From the IMG/VR virus record IMGVR_UViG_3300024267_000006, positions 1 through 56,743 of that record: DNA of 56,743 nt. The stretch is one strand, 5' to 3'. This stretch comes from a virus. The notes below the pieces were generated by a model. The model worked only from the letters and a program-made list of their open reading frames with translations, did no database searches and was not told the DNA's origin. This document shows, one piece after another, positions 32,993 to 41,064 of the stretch; positions within the stretch are counted from its first letter, which is position 1, and each line of letters starts with the position of its first letter. A program made the position numbers and the translations under genes.

Positions 32993-34102
32993 ATGAAAAA
33001 ACTATTATTACTTATTATCGCGTTGGTATCATTTAGTACTGCGGACGCACAGATTACAAAGAAGGTTAAGAAATTCTTTAAATACTCTACTATTTATGGA
33101 GTTGCTGGAGAAGCACAACCACAAACTAGCACACAAAAAACTTATTTCGTAGATCAAGGTGGAGAACTATTTGATGTTACACCAGATGCTGAAACTAATT
33201 ATTCTTATGGTTTTGGTATTAGAAAGGTTGCAAGATTTGATTATGAGAATAAACCTAATGCGTTCTATGATGGTACAGAAATCCAAACAGGATTAAGTTC
33301 TAATATAGGTGCTGTTAAAGGTTGGGAATATAAATTCCAATGGGAATGGGCAAGACAGTTTGGTAATGAATACACAAGAGAAGATATATTTCTTAGATAT
33401 TTAGGAGATAACTTTATCTTTAAACTAGAACAAATGCAAGATGGTCTTGCAGATTTGGATTACAGGGCAGTAGATCTTAGATGGAGAAAACCAATAGGTA
33501 AAAAACTTAACCTTTCTATCGGTGCTGCATTTAGAACACATAGACCTTATGGTTACTTACCAATTGCAGATTACTTAGATGATAATCCATGGTGGCAATT
33601 AGCATACGACAATGGTTACAATGATAACTATTATGGTATCGATTATGATAACGATGGAGAATTAGATAACTTTGATTTCTTTTGGAATGATGAAAATGGT
33701 GAGAGAGTTTCAGATACAGATTTAGATTTTAGAACTAATGTATTCGGTGGTATTGTAAATGACTTTAATAGAGAAAGACTTATACAAATTGAAGATCTTG
33801 GTACAATATCTCCAGTAATTGGATTAGATTTTTATCATTATTCACAAGATGGAAATAACTGGGCACACATTTACACTTCAGTTATGCCATATCACCAACA
33901 GGTTATGGGTAACAAAGACTTTTCTTATGGTAAGTTTATTAGTGAAGGAGAAGATGCGCAATGGACTGATTTTACAATCGGTGCAATGACAGGATGGAAA
34001 ATAACAAAGAAGTTAGGTGTTTTTGCAGAAATGAATTATCTACAATATTGGGATAGACAAGTATTTACTGCTAAAGCTGGCTTAAACTTCCAATTTAGAT
34101 AA
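32993..34102 (+). CDS. Exported protein, probable outer-membrane beta-barrel
   Basis: 369 residues from ATG 32993. A clear signal peptide (MKKLLLLIIALVSFSTADAQ) is followed by alternating amphipathic beta strands rich in Tyr, Trp, Phe and Asn, ending KAGLNFQFR. A Ca-loop-like segment (DYDNDGELDNFDF) lies near the middle. Typical of Bacteroidota outer-membrane porin-like proteins. A phage copy might mask receptors, change permeability or exclude superinfecting phages (inference). Confidence 0.65.
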   Translation: MKKLLLLIIALVSFSTADAQITKKVKKFFKYSTIYGVAGEAQPQTSTQKTYFVDQGGELFDVTPDAETNYSYGFGIRKVARFDYENKPNAFYDGTEIQTGLSSNIGAVKGWEYKFQWEWARQFGNEYTREDIFLRYLGDNFIFKLEQMQDGLADLDYRAVDLRWRKPIGKKLNLSIGAAFRTHRPYGYLPIADYLDDNPWWQLAYDNGYNDNYYGIDYDNDGELDNFDFFWNDENGERVSDTDLDFRTNVFGGIVNDFNRERLIQIEDLGTISPVIGLDFYHYSQDGNNWAHIYTSVMPYHQQVMGNKDFSYGKFISEGEDAQWTDFTIGAMTGWKITKKLGVFAEMNYLQYWDRQVFTAKAGLNFQFR

Positions 34103-34104
34103 TT

Positions 34105-34512
34105 ATGAAAAAGATAGTAATTGTATTTTTATTAGCATTTGGATTAATGGCATCGTCTACGATAGCAGATTCAACTAATGCAGGAATAACTGAGGGAGAA
34201 CCAAAGTATTTAACTTCTGACACATTTAGCAAGTCTATTAATACAGGTATAGTTATTGTAGAATTTGTAGCCTCTTTTGTTGAGCCATTTTCAGAATGGG
34301 AAGCAATAGAAGATGGAACATATTACAGAGTAGATATTGAAAAATACCCAGATCTTAAAAAGAAATACAAGGTAAGATCTATTCCAACTATTTTAGTATT
34401 CAATAACGGAAGTAAAGAATTAACATATCGTGCAAACATTATGTTAGAATTAGATGTAACTGCTGAAGAAATTCACGAAGACATAGAAGATATATTCTCC
34501 GATAAATTTTAA
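34105..34512 (+). CDS. Exported thioredoxin-fold protein lacking active-site cysteines
   Basis: 135 residues. Signal peptide (MKKIVIVFLLAFGLMASSTIA), then VIVEFVASFVEPFSEW in the place of the usual VDFWAxWCGPC, and KYKVRSIPTILVFNNG with the conserved cis-Pro. Both redox cysteines are replaced, so it cannot be a normal disulfide enzyme. Co-transcribed with the preceding outer-membrane-like gene (2-nt gap), so it may act as its chaperone (inference). Confidence 0.65.
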   Translation: MKKIVIVFLLAFGLMASSTIADSTNAGITEGEPKYLTSDTFSKSINTGIVIVEFVASFVEPFSEWEAIEDGTYYRVDIEKYPDLKKKYKVRSIPTILVFNNGSKELTYRANIMLELDVTAEEIHEDIEDIFSDKF

Positions 34513-34542
34513 TTGAAACTTTTTTAAAAATAAATCACCCAG

Positions 34543-34585
34543 ATTTTTTTATGTCATTTATTTGTGGTATATTAGTAGTATACTA
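34543..34585 (+). promoter_or_regulatory. Putative early/middle promoter, copy 7
   Basis: TTTTTTTATGTC, 10 nt, GGTATATTAGTAGTATACTA. Followed by the hairpin GAGGT-TAAT-ACCTC (34589-34602), nearly identical to that after copy 5. Confidence 0.65.
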
Positions 34586-34616
34586 ATGGAGGTTAATACC
34601 TCACCAAACACAAATT

Positions 34617-34979
34617 ATGTCAAACACTTCTACTTTTACATTCCCTTACGATAATTGTTATGGCGACGTATTTGCTATAGTAAATACAGTTGATGCTACT
34701 TATGTATGTCCAGGTTGGCACCCGGTTCCTAAAGGAACTACTAGAGATCAGATTAAGTTTGACAAAAGTACTAAAATAGAAAAACCAAAACCTGTGTCAG
34801 TGATCACTAAAACTAAAACTGAAAACAGATCATGGAAAGTAGAGTCTTCTAAGCCTGGAAAATTCTATGATGTTACTGAAACAAACGGTGTTTGGGGATG
34901 TAATTGTCCAGCAATGAATTTCTTTAGAGGAGATTGTAAACACATTAAGGCTAAAAAAAGTGAAAAAATATTAGCATAG
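34617..34979 (+). CDS. SWIM-type zinc finger protein
   Basis: 120 residues. WGCNCPAMNFFRGDCKHI gives the SWIM pattern C-x-C-xn-C-x-H (C95, C97, C107, H109). SWIM fingers bind DNA or proteins and occur in many T4-like phages. Early-type promoter just upstream; the stop codon runs into the next promoter-like element. Confidence 0.8.
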   Translation: MSNTSTFTFPYDNCYGDVFAIVNTVDATYVCPGWHPVPKGTTRDQIKFDKSTKIEKPKPVSVITKTKTENRSWKVESSKPGKFYDVTETNGVWGCNCPAMNFFRGDCKHIKAKKSEKILA

Positions 34980-35017
34980 ATTTTTTTATGTCAATATTTT
35001 TTGGTATATTAGTAGAG
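34980..35017 (+). promoter_or_regulatory. Putative early/middle promoter, copy 8
   Basis: TTTTTTTATGTC, then GGTATATTAGTAGAGTATTA, beginning directly after the stop of the SWIM gene. Confidence 0.6.
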
Positions 35018-35038
35018 TATTAATCAAAACAAATAAAA

Positions 35039-35407
35039 ATGAACAAATTACAATCTCTTAAATGTGTTGAAGTAACTTCACAACGACAAGCTGACAATGG
35101 TACAATATGTTATCATGACCCAATTACAAATTGTGACTATCTTTCTTATGAAAGTGGTTATATTCGCAGAAGTTACAAAACTAAGTTACTATCATCTGCT
35201 GCCAGGTCTTATTATGGTGGTAAATTTCATGAAACCATCTATCAATTAAATCCACAGCGCAAAGGTTACTACAAATCATCTTACAATGGTAAAATTTACG
35301 AAACCACAGCACGTGTGATGATTCAAGATCCTAAAGAACGCATGGATCGCCTTGCAAAAGCAGTTGTTAATTATCGTAATACCAAAAAAAATAATCAATC
35401 AAATTAA
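35039..35407 (+). CDS. Hypothetical protein
   Basis: 122 residues with two similar motifs, YYGGKFHETIYQL and YNGKIYETTARV, suggesting an internal beta repeat. Basic C-terminal tail (YRNTKKNNQSN). No family recognised. Confidence 0.65.
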   Translation: MNKLQSLKCVEVTSQRQADNGTICYHDPITNCDYLSYESGYIRRSYKTKLLSSAARSYYGGKFHETIYQLNPQRKGYYKSSYNGKIYETTARVMIQDPKERMDRLAKAVVNYRNTKKNNQSN

Positions 35408-35417
35408 TTCATATAAC

Positions 35418-35660
35418 ATGTCAGAAAACGAAAAATACATTACCCCTAGAGAAAAAGAACTTTTAAAAGGTTTAAACACCAAAGCTACTTTACTTTTAGA
35501 ATTTGAAGAAATCTGTAAAGAGCAAAAAATGCCATTCAATCCAGTATATATGGACACTCTAAATGAACAAGATCTCAGAGAGTTAATATATAACTTTTCA
35601 CCAGAAGGTCAAGCTGAATTGAAAAAAAGAATCAAATATGAAACCAAATTTAAAAAGTAG
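35418..35660 (+). CDS. Hypothetical protein
   Basis: 80 residues from ATG 35418 (MSENEKYITPREKELLKGLN), helical, charged, with a Lys-rich end. An earlier in-frame ATG lies inside the preceding gene. No family recognised. Confidence 0.6.
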   Translation: MSENEKYITPREKELLKGLNTKATLLLEFEEICKEQKMPFNPVYMDTLNEQDLRELIYNFSPEGQAELKKRIKYETKFKK

Positions 35661-35701
35661 CATATAAAAAATGTCTCTAAACCAAAGAACAGTATAGATT
35701 T

Positions 35702-35977
35702 ATGAAAAAACCAACTGTAATATATTATTTACATTATTATGACGAAGATCATAGAGAACGAGCATTTAATAAGTTCCAAGATTTTACGATTTGCGTGATG
35801 GCTGAAAATAACGCCGAAGCTATTGAAAAAGCTAAACTTATTTCAGGTAATGATAATATTAAAATTATGGGAATCTCAACTGGAAAAGAAGAATGGGTAA
35901 ATGAGAAAGCGCCAATGGGAACAGGTGAAGAAATAATGCCACTTGGAGGATGGGAAAGAAATAAATATGGAAAGTAA
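35702..35977 (+). CDS. Hypothetical protein
   Basis: 91 residues, MKKPTVIYYLHYYDEDHRER, a short alpha/beta domain with a Gly-Pro-rich C-terminus (PMGTGEEIMPLGGW). No motif recognised. Overlaps the next gene. Confidence 0.65.
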   Translation: MKKPTVIYYLHYYDEDHRERAFNKFQDFTICVMAENNAEAIEKAKLISGNDNIKIMGISTGKEEWVNEKAPMGTGEEIMPLGGWERNKYGK

Positions 35978-36095
35978 AGAGTATCACGAAACGTGTAATA
36001 TATGCGGAGACAATATACCAAGTGGTTTATTATTAACTAACATTTGTGTTAATTGTTTAGTTAGACCAAAAAATAATGACAATCATGGAAAATAA
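35967..36095 (+). CDS. Tiny zinc-ribbon-like protein
   Basis: 42 residues with CNICG and, 18 residues on, CVNC, a treble-clef or ribbon-type Cys4 site (residues 10-33). Overlaps both neighbours. Confidence 0.5.
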   Translation: MESKEYHETCNICGDNIPSGLLLTNICVNCLVRPKNNDNHGK

Positions 36096-36222
36096 AGGCA
36101 AAAAATTAAAAGAAGTAAATCTAACACTACAAGAGTGGTTGGATGCTCTTCGTATGCCTACTCCAGTTAGAAATAAGAAAAAGTATAGACGCACAAAAAA
36201 ACACAAGAACAGAGATGACTAA
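36076..36222 (+). CDS. Small basic protein
   Basis: 48 residues (ATG 36076; ATG 36085 is equally possible): MTIMENKGKKLKEVNLTLQE, then a strongly basic tail (RNKKKYRRTKKHKNRDD). Probably nucleic-acid binding; same compact operon. Confidence 0.5.
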   Translation: MTIMENKGKKLKEVNLTLQEWLDALRMPTPVRNKKKYRRTKKHKNRDD

Positions 36223-36397
36223 ACATCGCCACGCTCGAAGAGAAGACGAATCAGTTACAAGTTGGATAGAAAGAATATCCTATAAAGATGAGAGTTGGCT
36301 CAAAAAAGCAAAAAGGCGAAGAAAGTTTAGATGGTATTATGATCTTAAGTTTTATATTCAATTAAAATTAATTATTTTTAAAAAGAAATTCAAATGA
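36215..36397 (+). CDS. Small basic protein
   Basis: 60 residues from ATG 36215, starting MTKHRHARREDES and rich in Lys, Arg and aromatic residues (KKAKRRRKFRWYYDLKF). Overlaps the previous stop and the next start. Possible membrane- or nucleic-acid-associating peptide. Confidence 0.55.
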   Translation: MTKHRHARREDESVTSWIERISYKDESWLKKAKRRRKFRWYYDLKFYIQLKLIIFKKKFK

Positions 36398-37071
36398 ACA
36401 AAATAGTAGTAATAGGAGACATTCACGGACACGATAGTTGGAAGAAACTTATCGAGTTAAATCCTGATGCTACAGAGTTTGTATTTATTGGAGACTACTT
36501 TGATTCATTCTCAATTCCACATGTAGAACAAATCTATAATTACAAAGAGATTATTGCATGGAAGGAATCTACTGATGTTAAAGTAACTATGCTGATCGGT
36601 AATCATGACTTTCACTATATGTCAGATTGTGGTGGAAGATATGGTGGATATAATGTATGGCACGCACCAGAAATTGGTGAACTCTTAAAAGAAACTAAAG
36701 AACATTTACAAGTAGCATATCAGGTAGATAAGTTTTTATTTACACATGCTGGCGTTTCGAAAGTGTGGTATGACACCAATTTCCCAGAAGGTGGTAATAT
36801 CCCAGAACAAATTAATGATCTTTGGTCTTATGATAAGAGATCGTTTAATCACAGTGGCATGGAAATGTATGGTAATTATGATGGTGAAGGTCCAATGTGG
36901 ATTAGACCTCAAGCCCTAAGACGTAATCCTCTTAACGATACTATTGTACAAATCGTTGGACATACTAATATGTCATTAATTGACTATGATGATAATCATT
37001 ATTTTGTTGACGCACTCCCATATGAGTACATGACAATTAAAAATGGTGTTCCATTCATCCACAAATTATAG
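36394..37071 (+). CDS. Metallophosphoesterase / Ser-Thr phosphatase-like
   Basis: 225 residues with all PPP-family metal motifs: GDIHGH (8-13), GDYFDS (33-38), GNHD (about 69-72), THAG and GHT. This is the lambda-phosphatase/ApaH-like layout. It could dephosphorylate host proteins, Np4A or nucleic acid ends. Contrast the inactive relative at 20796. Confidence 0.85.
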   Translation: MNKIVVIGDIHGHDSWKKLIELNPDATEFVFIGDYFDSFSIPHVEQIYNYKEIIAWKESTDVKVTMLIGNHDFHYMSDCGGRYGGYNVWHAPEIGELLKETKEHLQVAYQVDKFLFTHAGVSKVWYDTNFPEGGNIPEQINDLWSYDKRSFNHSGMEMYGNYDGEGPMWIRPQALRRNPLNDTIVQIVGHTNMSLIDYDDNHYFVDALPYEYMTIKNGVPFIHKL

Positions 37072-37119
37072 TGAAACAAATTAAATAATCTTAATATAAA
37101 TATAAACAATCAACAAAAC

Positions 37120-37293
37120 ATGAGTAAGACAAAACCAAATATCTTTAAATCAAGAACTAAAGAATGGGATCCTAACGAGTGGCAAGGAAGATCTAAAAGA
37201 CAAGTTGAAAATAATTATAAAGTAAATGATTATGTTATTAAAACAGGATTAGTTGCATTTTTATTATGGGCATTAACACAGATAATTTTATAA
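37120..37293 (+). CDS. Small tail-anchored membrane protein
   Basis: 57 residues, polar and basic for 40 residues (MSKTKPNIFKSRTKEWDPNE), then a C-terminal hydrophobic helix (YVIKTGLVAFLLWALTQIIL). Preceded by an AT-rich leader. Confidence 0.55.
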   Translation: MSKTKPNIFKSRTKEWDPNEWQGRSKRQVENNYKVNDYVIKTGLVAFLLWALTQIIL

Positions 37294-37295
37294 AT

Positions 37296-37496
37296 ATGAC
37301 TAATTTAATAGAGTACGCAAACGAAGTTATTAAAAAATATCCAGTTCTAGAAAGTGATATACAAGGTTTATTAGATCTGTGTATTATGGAAATTGAAGAA
37401 GGAAGTCCAGAAACACATGAGATAGAATTATGTTGGACAGATATAGATCAATTAGTGAAAGAAGAAGACGCTAAAATCTTATCTAGAAATATATGA
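37296..37496 (+). CDS. Small acidic protein
   Basis: 66 residues from ATG 37296 (an in-frame ATG at 37266 lies in the previous gene). MTNLIEYANEVIKKYPVLES and acidic centre; helical. No family recognised; overlaps the next start by 4 nt. Confidence 0.6.
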   Translation: MTNLIEYANEVIKKYPVLESDIQGLLDLCIMEIEEGSPETHEIELCWTDIDQLVKEEDAKILSRNI

Positions 37497-37696
37497 GCCA
37501 AAAACCTAAATTAGATCAGTTTCATTATCATGAAATGTTGGATAGATTACATGTAATTATGTCTATGATAGATGATCATTTACAACAACATCCAGTAGCT
37601 AAAATAGAAACAGAAATAAAAGATCTAGTTAGTGCAGCTCAAGATAAGCTACATGAAGCATATCAAATAACAGGAACTCAAAATAAAACACAATGA
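37493..37696 (+). CDS. Small helical protein
   Basis: 67 residues with an extended helix (YHEMLDRLHVIMSMIDDHLQ) and polar C-terminus. ATGA overlap on both sides. Confidence 0.6.
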   Translation: MSQKPKLDQFHYHEMLDRLHVIMSMIDDHLQQHPVAKIETEIKDLVSAAQDKLHEAYQITGTQNKTQ

Positions 37697-37827
37697 GCAT
37701 GACAATAGCAGGAATTATATTCGGTTTAGTATGGGTTTGGATATTTAAAGAAATCAAAAATGCTCCACTTATGGATGATTACGGTAATATAATAGAAGAC
37801 AAAAATGACAACAATAAAAAGAAATAA
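37693..37827 (+). CDS. Tiny single-span membrane protein
   Basis: 44 residues. N-terminal hydrophobic helix (MTIAGIIFGLVWVWIF), then an acidic/Lys tail. It overlaps the PspC-like gene by 23 nt. Confidence 0.5.
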   Translation: MSMTIAGIIFGLVWVWIFKEIKNAPLMDDYGNIIEDKNDNNKKK

Positions 37828-37972
37828 AAACAATAGGTATTTAGGAGGAGTTTGTGGAGGAATCGCAAGATGGTCAGATACATCAGCACTCGCATGGAGA
37901 ATCATATTCTTATTAGTTCCATCAAGCTCACTAGTATATTTATTTTTATGGATCTTATTAAAAAAACAATAA
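37805..37972 (+). CDS. PspC-domain small membrane protein
   Basis: 55 residues almost entirely a PspC domain: RNKNNRYLGGVCGGIARW, then WRIIFLLVPSSSLVYLFLWI. PspC proteins sense envelope stress in bacteria, and stand-alone copies are common in Bacteroidota. A phage copy next to another small membrane gene could interfere with the host stress response (inference). Confidence 0.75.
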   Translation: MTTIKRNKNNRYLGGVCGGIARWSDTSALAWRIIFLLVPSSSLVYLFLWILLKKQ

Positions 37973-37973
37973 T

Positions 37974-38180
37974 ATGGAAGGATATTATATAAGTGATGAG
38001 TATAGAACTAATTCAAAAAGTCTTGTTCCAGGAGGATGGGATGTTGAAGTAGAATATAAAACTCTAGAAAAGAGAATTTATTCCAATATTAAAAACACAG
38101 AAGCATACGCTAATCATATATTAGCATCTGATGAAAATGTAAAATCAGTAACAGTAATCGGAGAAAGTAAAAAAGATTAA
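37974..38180 (+). CDS. Small hypothetical protein
   Basis: 68 residues, MEGYYISDEYRTNSKSLVPG, alpha/beta, ending GESKKD. Starts one base after the PspC gene. No family recognised. Confidence 0.6.
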   Translation: MEGYYISDEYRTNSKSLVPGGWDVEVEYKTLEKRIYSNIKNTEAYANHILASDENVKSVTVIGESKKD

Positions 38181-38242
38181 AAAAAGTTGAAACAAATCAA
38201 TTTAGCAGAGTATAACAGGTATAAATTTAAAAAACAAATATT

Positions 38243-38419
38243 ATGACAGAATTATTAAATCAAATCCAAGAAGAATTGACTAACATCCAAGAGGATGCAG
38301 CAAAATTCTCAGAAAAAGGAAACAAAGCAGCAGGTACAAGAGTACGTAAGGCTATGCAAGTAATCAAAGGATTAGCACAAGACGTAAGAGTTGCAGTAAG
38401 TGCAGCAAACAAAGCATAG
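38243..38419 (+). CDS. Histone H1-like (Hc1-type) DNA-binding protein
   Basis: 58 residues: an N-terminal acidic helix, then FSEKGNKAAGTRVRKAMQVI and a final helix. KGNKAAGTRxRK is the hallmark of the short histone H1-like proteins abundant in Bacteroidota. It would bind and compact DNA. Separate leader upstream and directly before the large RNA locus. Supports a Bacteroidota host and past capture of a host nucleoid gene. Confidence 0.8.
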   Translation: MTELLNQIQEELTNIQEDAAKFSEKGNKAAGTRVRKAMQVIKGLAQDVRVAVSAANKA

Positions 38420-38435
38420 TACCAAATATTAATTG

Positions 38436-38446
38436 GTATATATAAA
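38436..38446 (+). promoter_or_regulatory. Putative late promoter of the large RNA
   Basis: GTATATATAAA in a short gap after the H1-like gene, at the 5' edge of the large structured RNA. GGTA/TACC on each side could also form a hairpin. Confidence 0.4.
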
Positions 38447-38447
38447 G

Positions 38448-38991
<544 letters not shown>

Positions 38992-38999
38992 CGAAATTA

Positions 39000-39023
39000 G
39001 CCTCTCAAACGAGAGGCTTTTTT
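39000..39023 (+). terminator. Rho-independent terminator after tRNA-Ala
   Basis: GCCTCTC-AAAC-GAGAGGC followed by six T's. Confidence 0.9.
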
Positions 39024-39038
39024 ATGAAATAAAACCAT

Positions 39039-39050
39039 GATAAATATATT
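39039..39050 (+). promoter_or_regulatory. Putative late promoter of a small RNA
   Basis: GATAAATATATT a few bases before the hairpin RNA at 39054. Confidence 0.4.
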
Positions 39051-39120
39051 ATTGGAGCAGGTTCTATATCTAACCACTGTTATGGGCCCCCGTCCTGTGG
39101 TAGAATCTGTTCCATTTTTT
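39051..39120 (+). ncRNA. Small hairpin RNA or leader attenuator
   Basis: A 13-bp stem (39054-39066 with 39101-39113, two G-U pairs) encloses CCAC/GTGG and a C-rich loop (GGGCCCCCG), and is followed by T6. With its own upstream box it could be a 65-70-nt small RNA; alternatively it is a leader/attenuator for the methyltransferase at 39132, only 12 nt downstream. Confidence 0.55.
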
Positions 39121-39131
39121 AACTTTAAACA

Positions 39132-39704
39132 ATGAGTAAATATCTAAAATATTACAAAGACATTTTTGAAGGTAAACCATTTTTAAGAAATGGTAAAATG
39201 GTCACGTTAAAAGAAAAAACAGTTTTTGATGGGGGCGGAATTCAAAAGATATATGGCGAATTAGAATATGAATTAGATAAAAGAGGTAGCGGTACTATCT
39301 TAGATTTTGGATCTGGAACTGGAGTACATTGGACAAAAAAAGTGCCAATTCCAGGAGTTAAAGAACGTAAAACTGCTAGTGAACACTTTGGTTCAAGATT
39401 AAGAGGATTTTATAGATATGATCCTGCCCACCCAGAATATTGTAAAAAACCAACAGGAACATTCGATATTATAATGTGTACAGAAGTTTTAGAACATGTG
39501 CCATTAGAAGAGTTACCGGAATTATTATCTGAAATGAAATCTTATTTAGCAGATGACGGTGTAGTTATATTCACCATTCCAAAGGGATTATCAAGTAATG
39601 CATTTCCAGATGGTAAAAATCTACATATTACATTAATGGAAACTAAAGAATGGAACAAAATGTTTGATCAATATTTCGATGATCATATATTAATTCACCA
39701 TTAG
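39132..39704 (+). CDS. SAM-dependent methyltransferase (class I)
   Basis: 190 residues. Motif I ILDFGSGTGVHW (about 56-67), MCTEVLEHVPLEELPELL, DDGVVIFTIPKG and NLHITLMETKEW match class I methyltransferases. It resembles the enzyme at 25362 (VLEHVxxEEL, NLHI), suggesting a related pair within the phage. Substrate unknown. Preceded by the hairpin leader. Confidence 0.82.
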   Translation: MSKYLKYYKDIFEGKPFLRNGKMVTLKEKTVFDGGGIQKIYGELEYELDKRGSGTILDFGSGTGVHWTKKVPIPGVKERKTASEHFGSRLRGFYRYDPAHPEYCKKPTGTFDIIMCTEVLEHVPLEELPELLSEMKSYLADDGVVIFTIPKGLSSNAFPDGKNLHITLMETKEWNKMFDQYFDDHILIHH

Positions 39705-39724
39705 TAGTAAAATAATTCACCCAG

Positions 39725-39765
39725 ATTTTTTTATGTCATAAACTTTTTGTATATTAGTAGTATAA
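39725..39765 (+). promoter_or_regulatory. Putative early/middle promoter, copy 9
   Basis: TTTTTTTATGTC, 10 nt, TGTATATTAGTAGTATAAT. Precedes a two-gene unit with the DNA glycosylase. Confidence 0.6.
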
Positions 39766-39780
39766 TATTAAAGCAGAACT

Positions 39781-40005
39781 ATGAGATATACAGTAACTTA
39801 TGAAGTTTACATTGAAGGTGACAATGATAAACATGCTTTTTCTAAAGCAGAACTGATCGCCAAAAACCAGAATGCGTTGCACCCAAATCAACAGTGGGAT
39901 GTACATAAATTGCATATTACACCGTTCGCATCATTAAACGTAAAGGAAGTTGATATTGATGCAATCAAGACAGAAAAATTGTTGAACCAAGACTTACCAT
40001 TTTAA
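39781..40005 (+). CDS. Small hypothetical protein
   Basis: 74 residues, MRYTVTYEVYIEGDNDKHAF, one small alpha/beta fold typical of short phage proteins. Two bases before the glycosylase start; no family recognised. Confidence 0.65.
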   Translation: MRYTVTYEVYIEGDNDKHAFSKAELIAKNQNALHPNQQWDVHKLHITPFASLNVKEVDIDAIKTEKLLNQDLPF

Positions 40006-40007
40006 TT

Positions 40008-40859
40008 ATGCCAGAACTAGCCGAACTTAAATTAACATCAGACTATGTAAATCAAGCATCAAGTGGAATGATTTACACAAATGTAAAAAAGAATCCTCAA
40101 CACAAAGGGGCAGAATTAGATATCCCATTTAAATATTTTACACTAACTTCAGAAAGTAAAGGTAAAGAGATCATATTAACTATCAAAGATGATGATAGTG
40201 AAGCAACTATTCCTATACGTATTACTATGGGTATGAGTGGTCATTTTAGAACTACTAACACTGGACAAGAAGACAAACACGCACATCTTAAATTTTATAG
40301 AAAAGATGGAACAACATTGTCATTTGTAGATGTTAGACGTTTTGGTAAATGGACACAAGGTTTGAGTTGGAATGAAGGAAGAGGTCCAGATCCAACAACA
40401 GAACCACGTGAATTCTTTTTGAATATCATGACAAATCTAACTAAAAAAACATTTCGTAAACCATTATATGAGGTTCTTATGGATCAAAAATGGTTTAATG
40501 GTATTGGTAATTATCTAAGAGCTGAAATTATTTTTAGAGCAGGTGATGTTGATCCATTTCTTCCGGCAGCACAACAAATTGCAAAGTACCCAAAAATACT
40601 AGAATTATGTACAGATATTCCAATGTTGGCATACGCAAAGGGCGGTGGAAGCATCAAAGATTGGGATAATCCATTTGGCGAAAACGCAATTCAAGAAAAA
40701 TTTATGTTGTGTTATGGAAACAAAATGATGGATACTCGTATAGATTCTAAGAACCGTAGATTTTGGTATGATCCTAAATGGAATGTACCTATCCACAGAG
40801 ATGATTTAAAAGATTGGGATTATTACAGTGGATTACCTAACCCTAAAGCATATGAATAA
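40008..40859 (+). CDS. Fpg/Nei-family DNA glycosylase, NEIL1-like zincless finger
   Basis: 283 residues. The mature N-terminal Pro-Glu (MPELAELK) is the catalytic Pro/Glu pair. MGMSGHF, DVRRFGKW and the helix-two-turn-helix QKWFNGIGNYLRAEIIF confirm a base-excision glycosylase/AP lyase. The C-terminus has LCYGNKMMDTRIDSKNRRFW, without the four zinc Cys of Fpg and Nei, as in human NEIL1 and Mimivirus Nei1. It would remove oxidised bases from phage DNA. Catalysis appears intact. Confidence 0.9.
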   Translation: MPELAELKLTSDYVNQASSGMIYTNVKKNPQHKGAELDIPFKYFTLTSESKGKEIILTIKDDDSEATIPIRITMGMSGHFRTTNTGQEDKHAHLKFYRKDGTTLSFVDVRRFGKWTQGLSWNEGRGPDPTTEPREFFLNIMTNLTKKTFRKPLYEVLMDQKWFNGIGNYLRAEIIFRAGDVDPFLPAAQQIAKYPKILELCTDIPMLAYAKGGGSIKDWDNPFGENAIQEKFMLCYGNKMMDTRIDSKNRRFWYDPKWNVPIHRDDLKDWDYYSGLPNPKAYE

Positions 40860-40875
40860 CTATAAATTAAATATT

Positions 40876-41064
40876 ATGAACAAGATTAACAAATTCAAAA
40901 AATTCTTTAATAACTGGTACCCAGTAATTTTAGCATTTGCATGCCTTCTATATTCCGTAACTTATGGAGTATTAGGTTACACAGAAGAAGCTCAGTATTC
41001 GGCACACTGGCCAGGAACTATCCTCCTTTTTGCGATAGCGATCAGACAAAGAAGAAACTCATGA
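40876..41064 (+). CDS. Small two-span membrane protein
   Basis: 62 residues from ATG 40876. Basic N-terminus (MNKINKFKKFFNNW), then two hydrophobic spans separated by EEAQYSAHWPG, ending RQRRNS. An in-frame ATG at 40828 would overlap the glycosylase. Overlaps the next gene by 4 nt (ATGA). Confidence 0.6.
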   Translation: MNKINKFKKFFNNWYPVILAFACLLYSVTYGVLGYTEEAQYSAHWPGTILLFAIAIRQRRNS

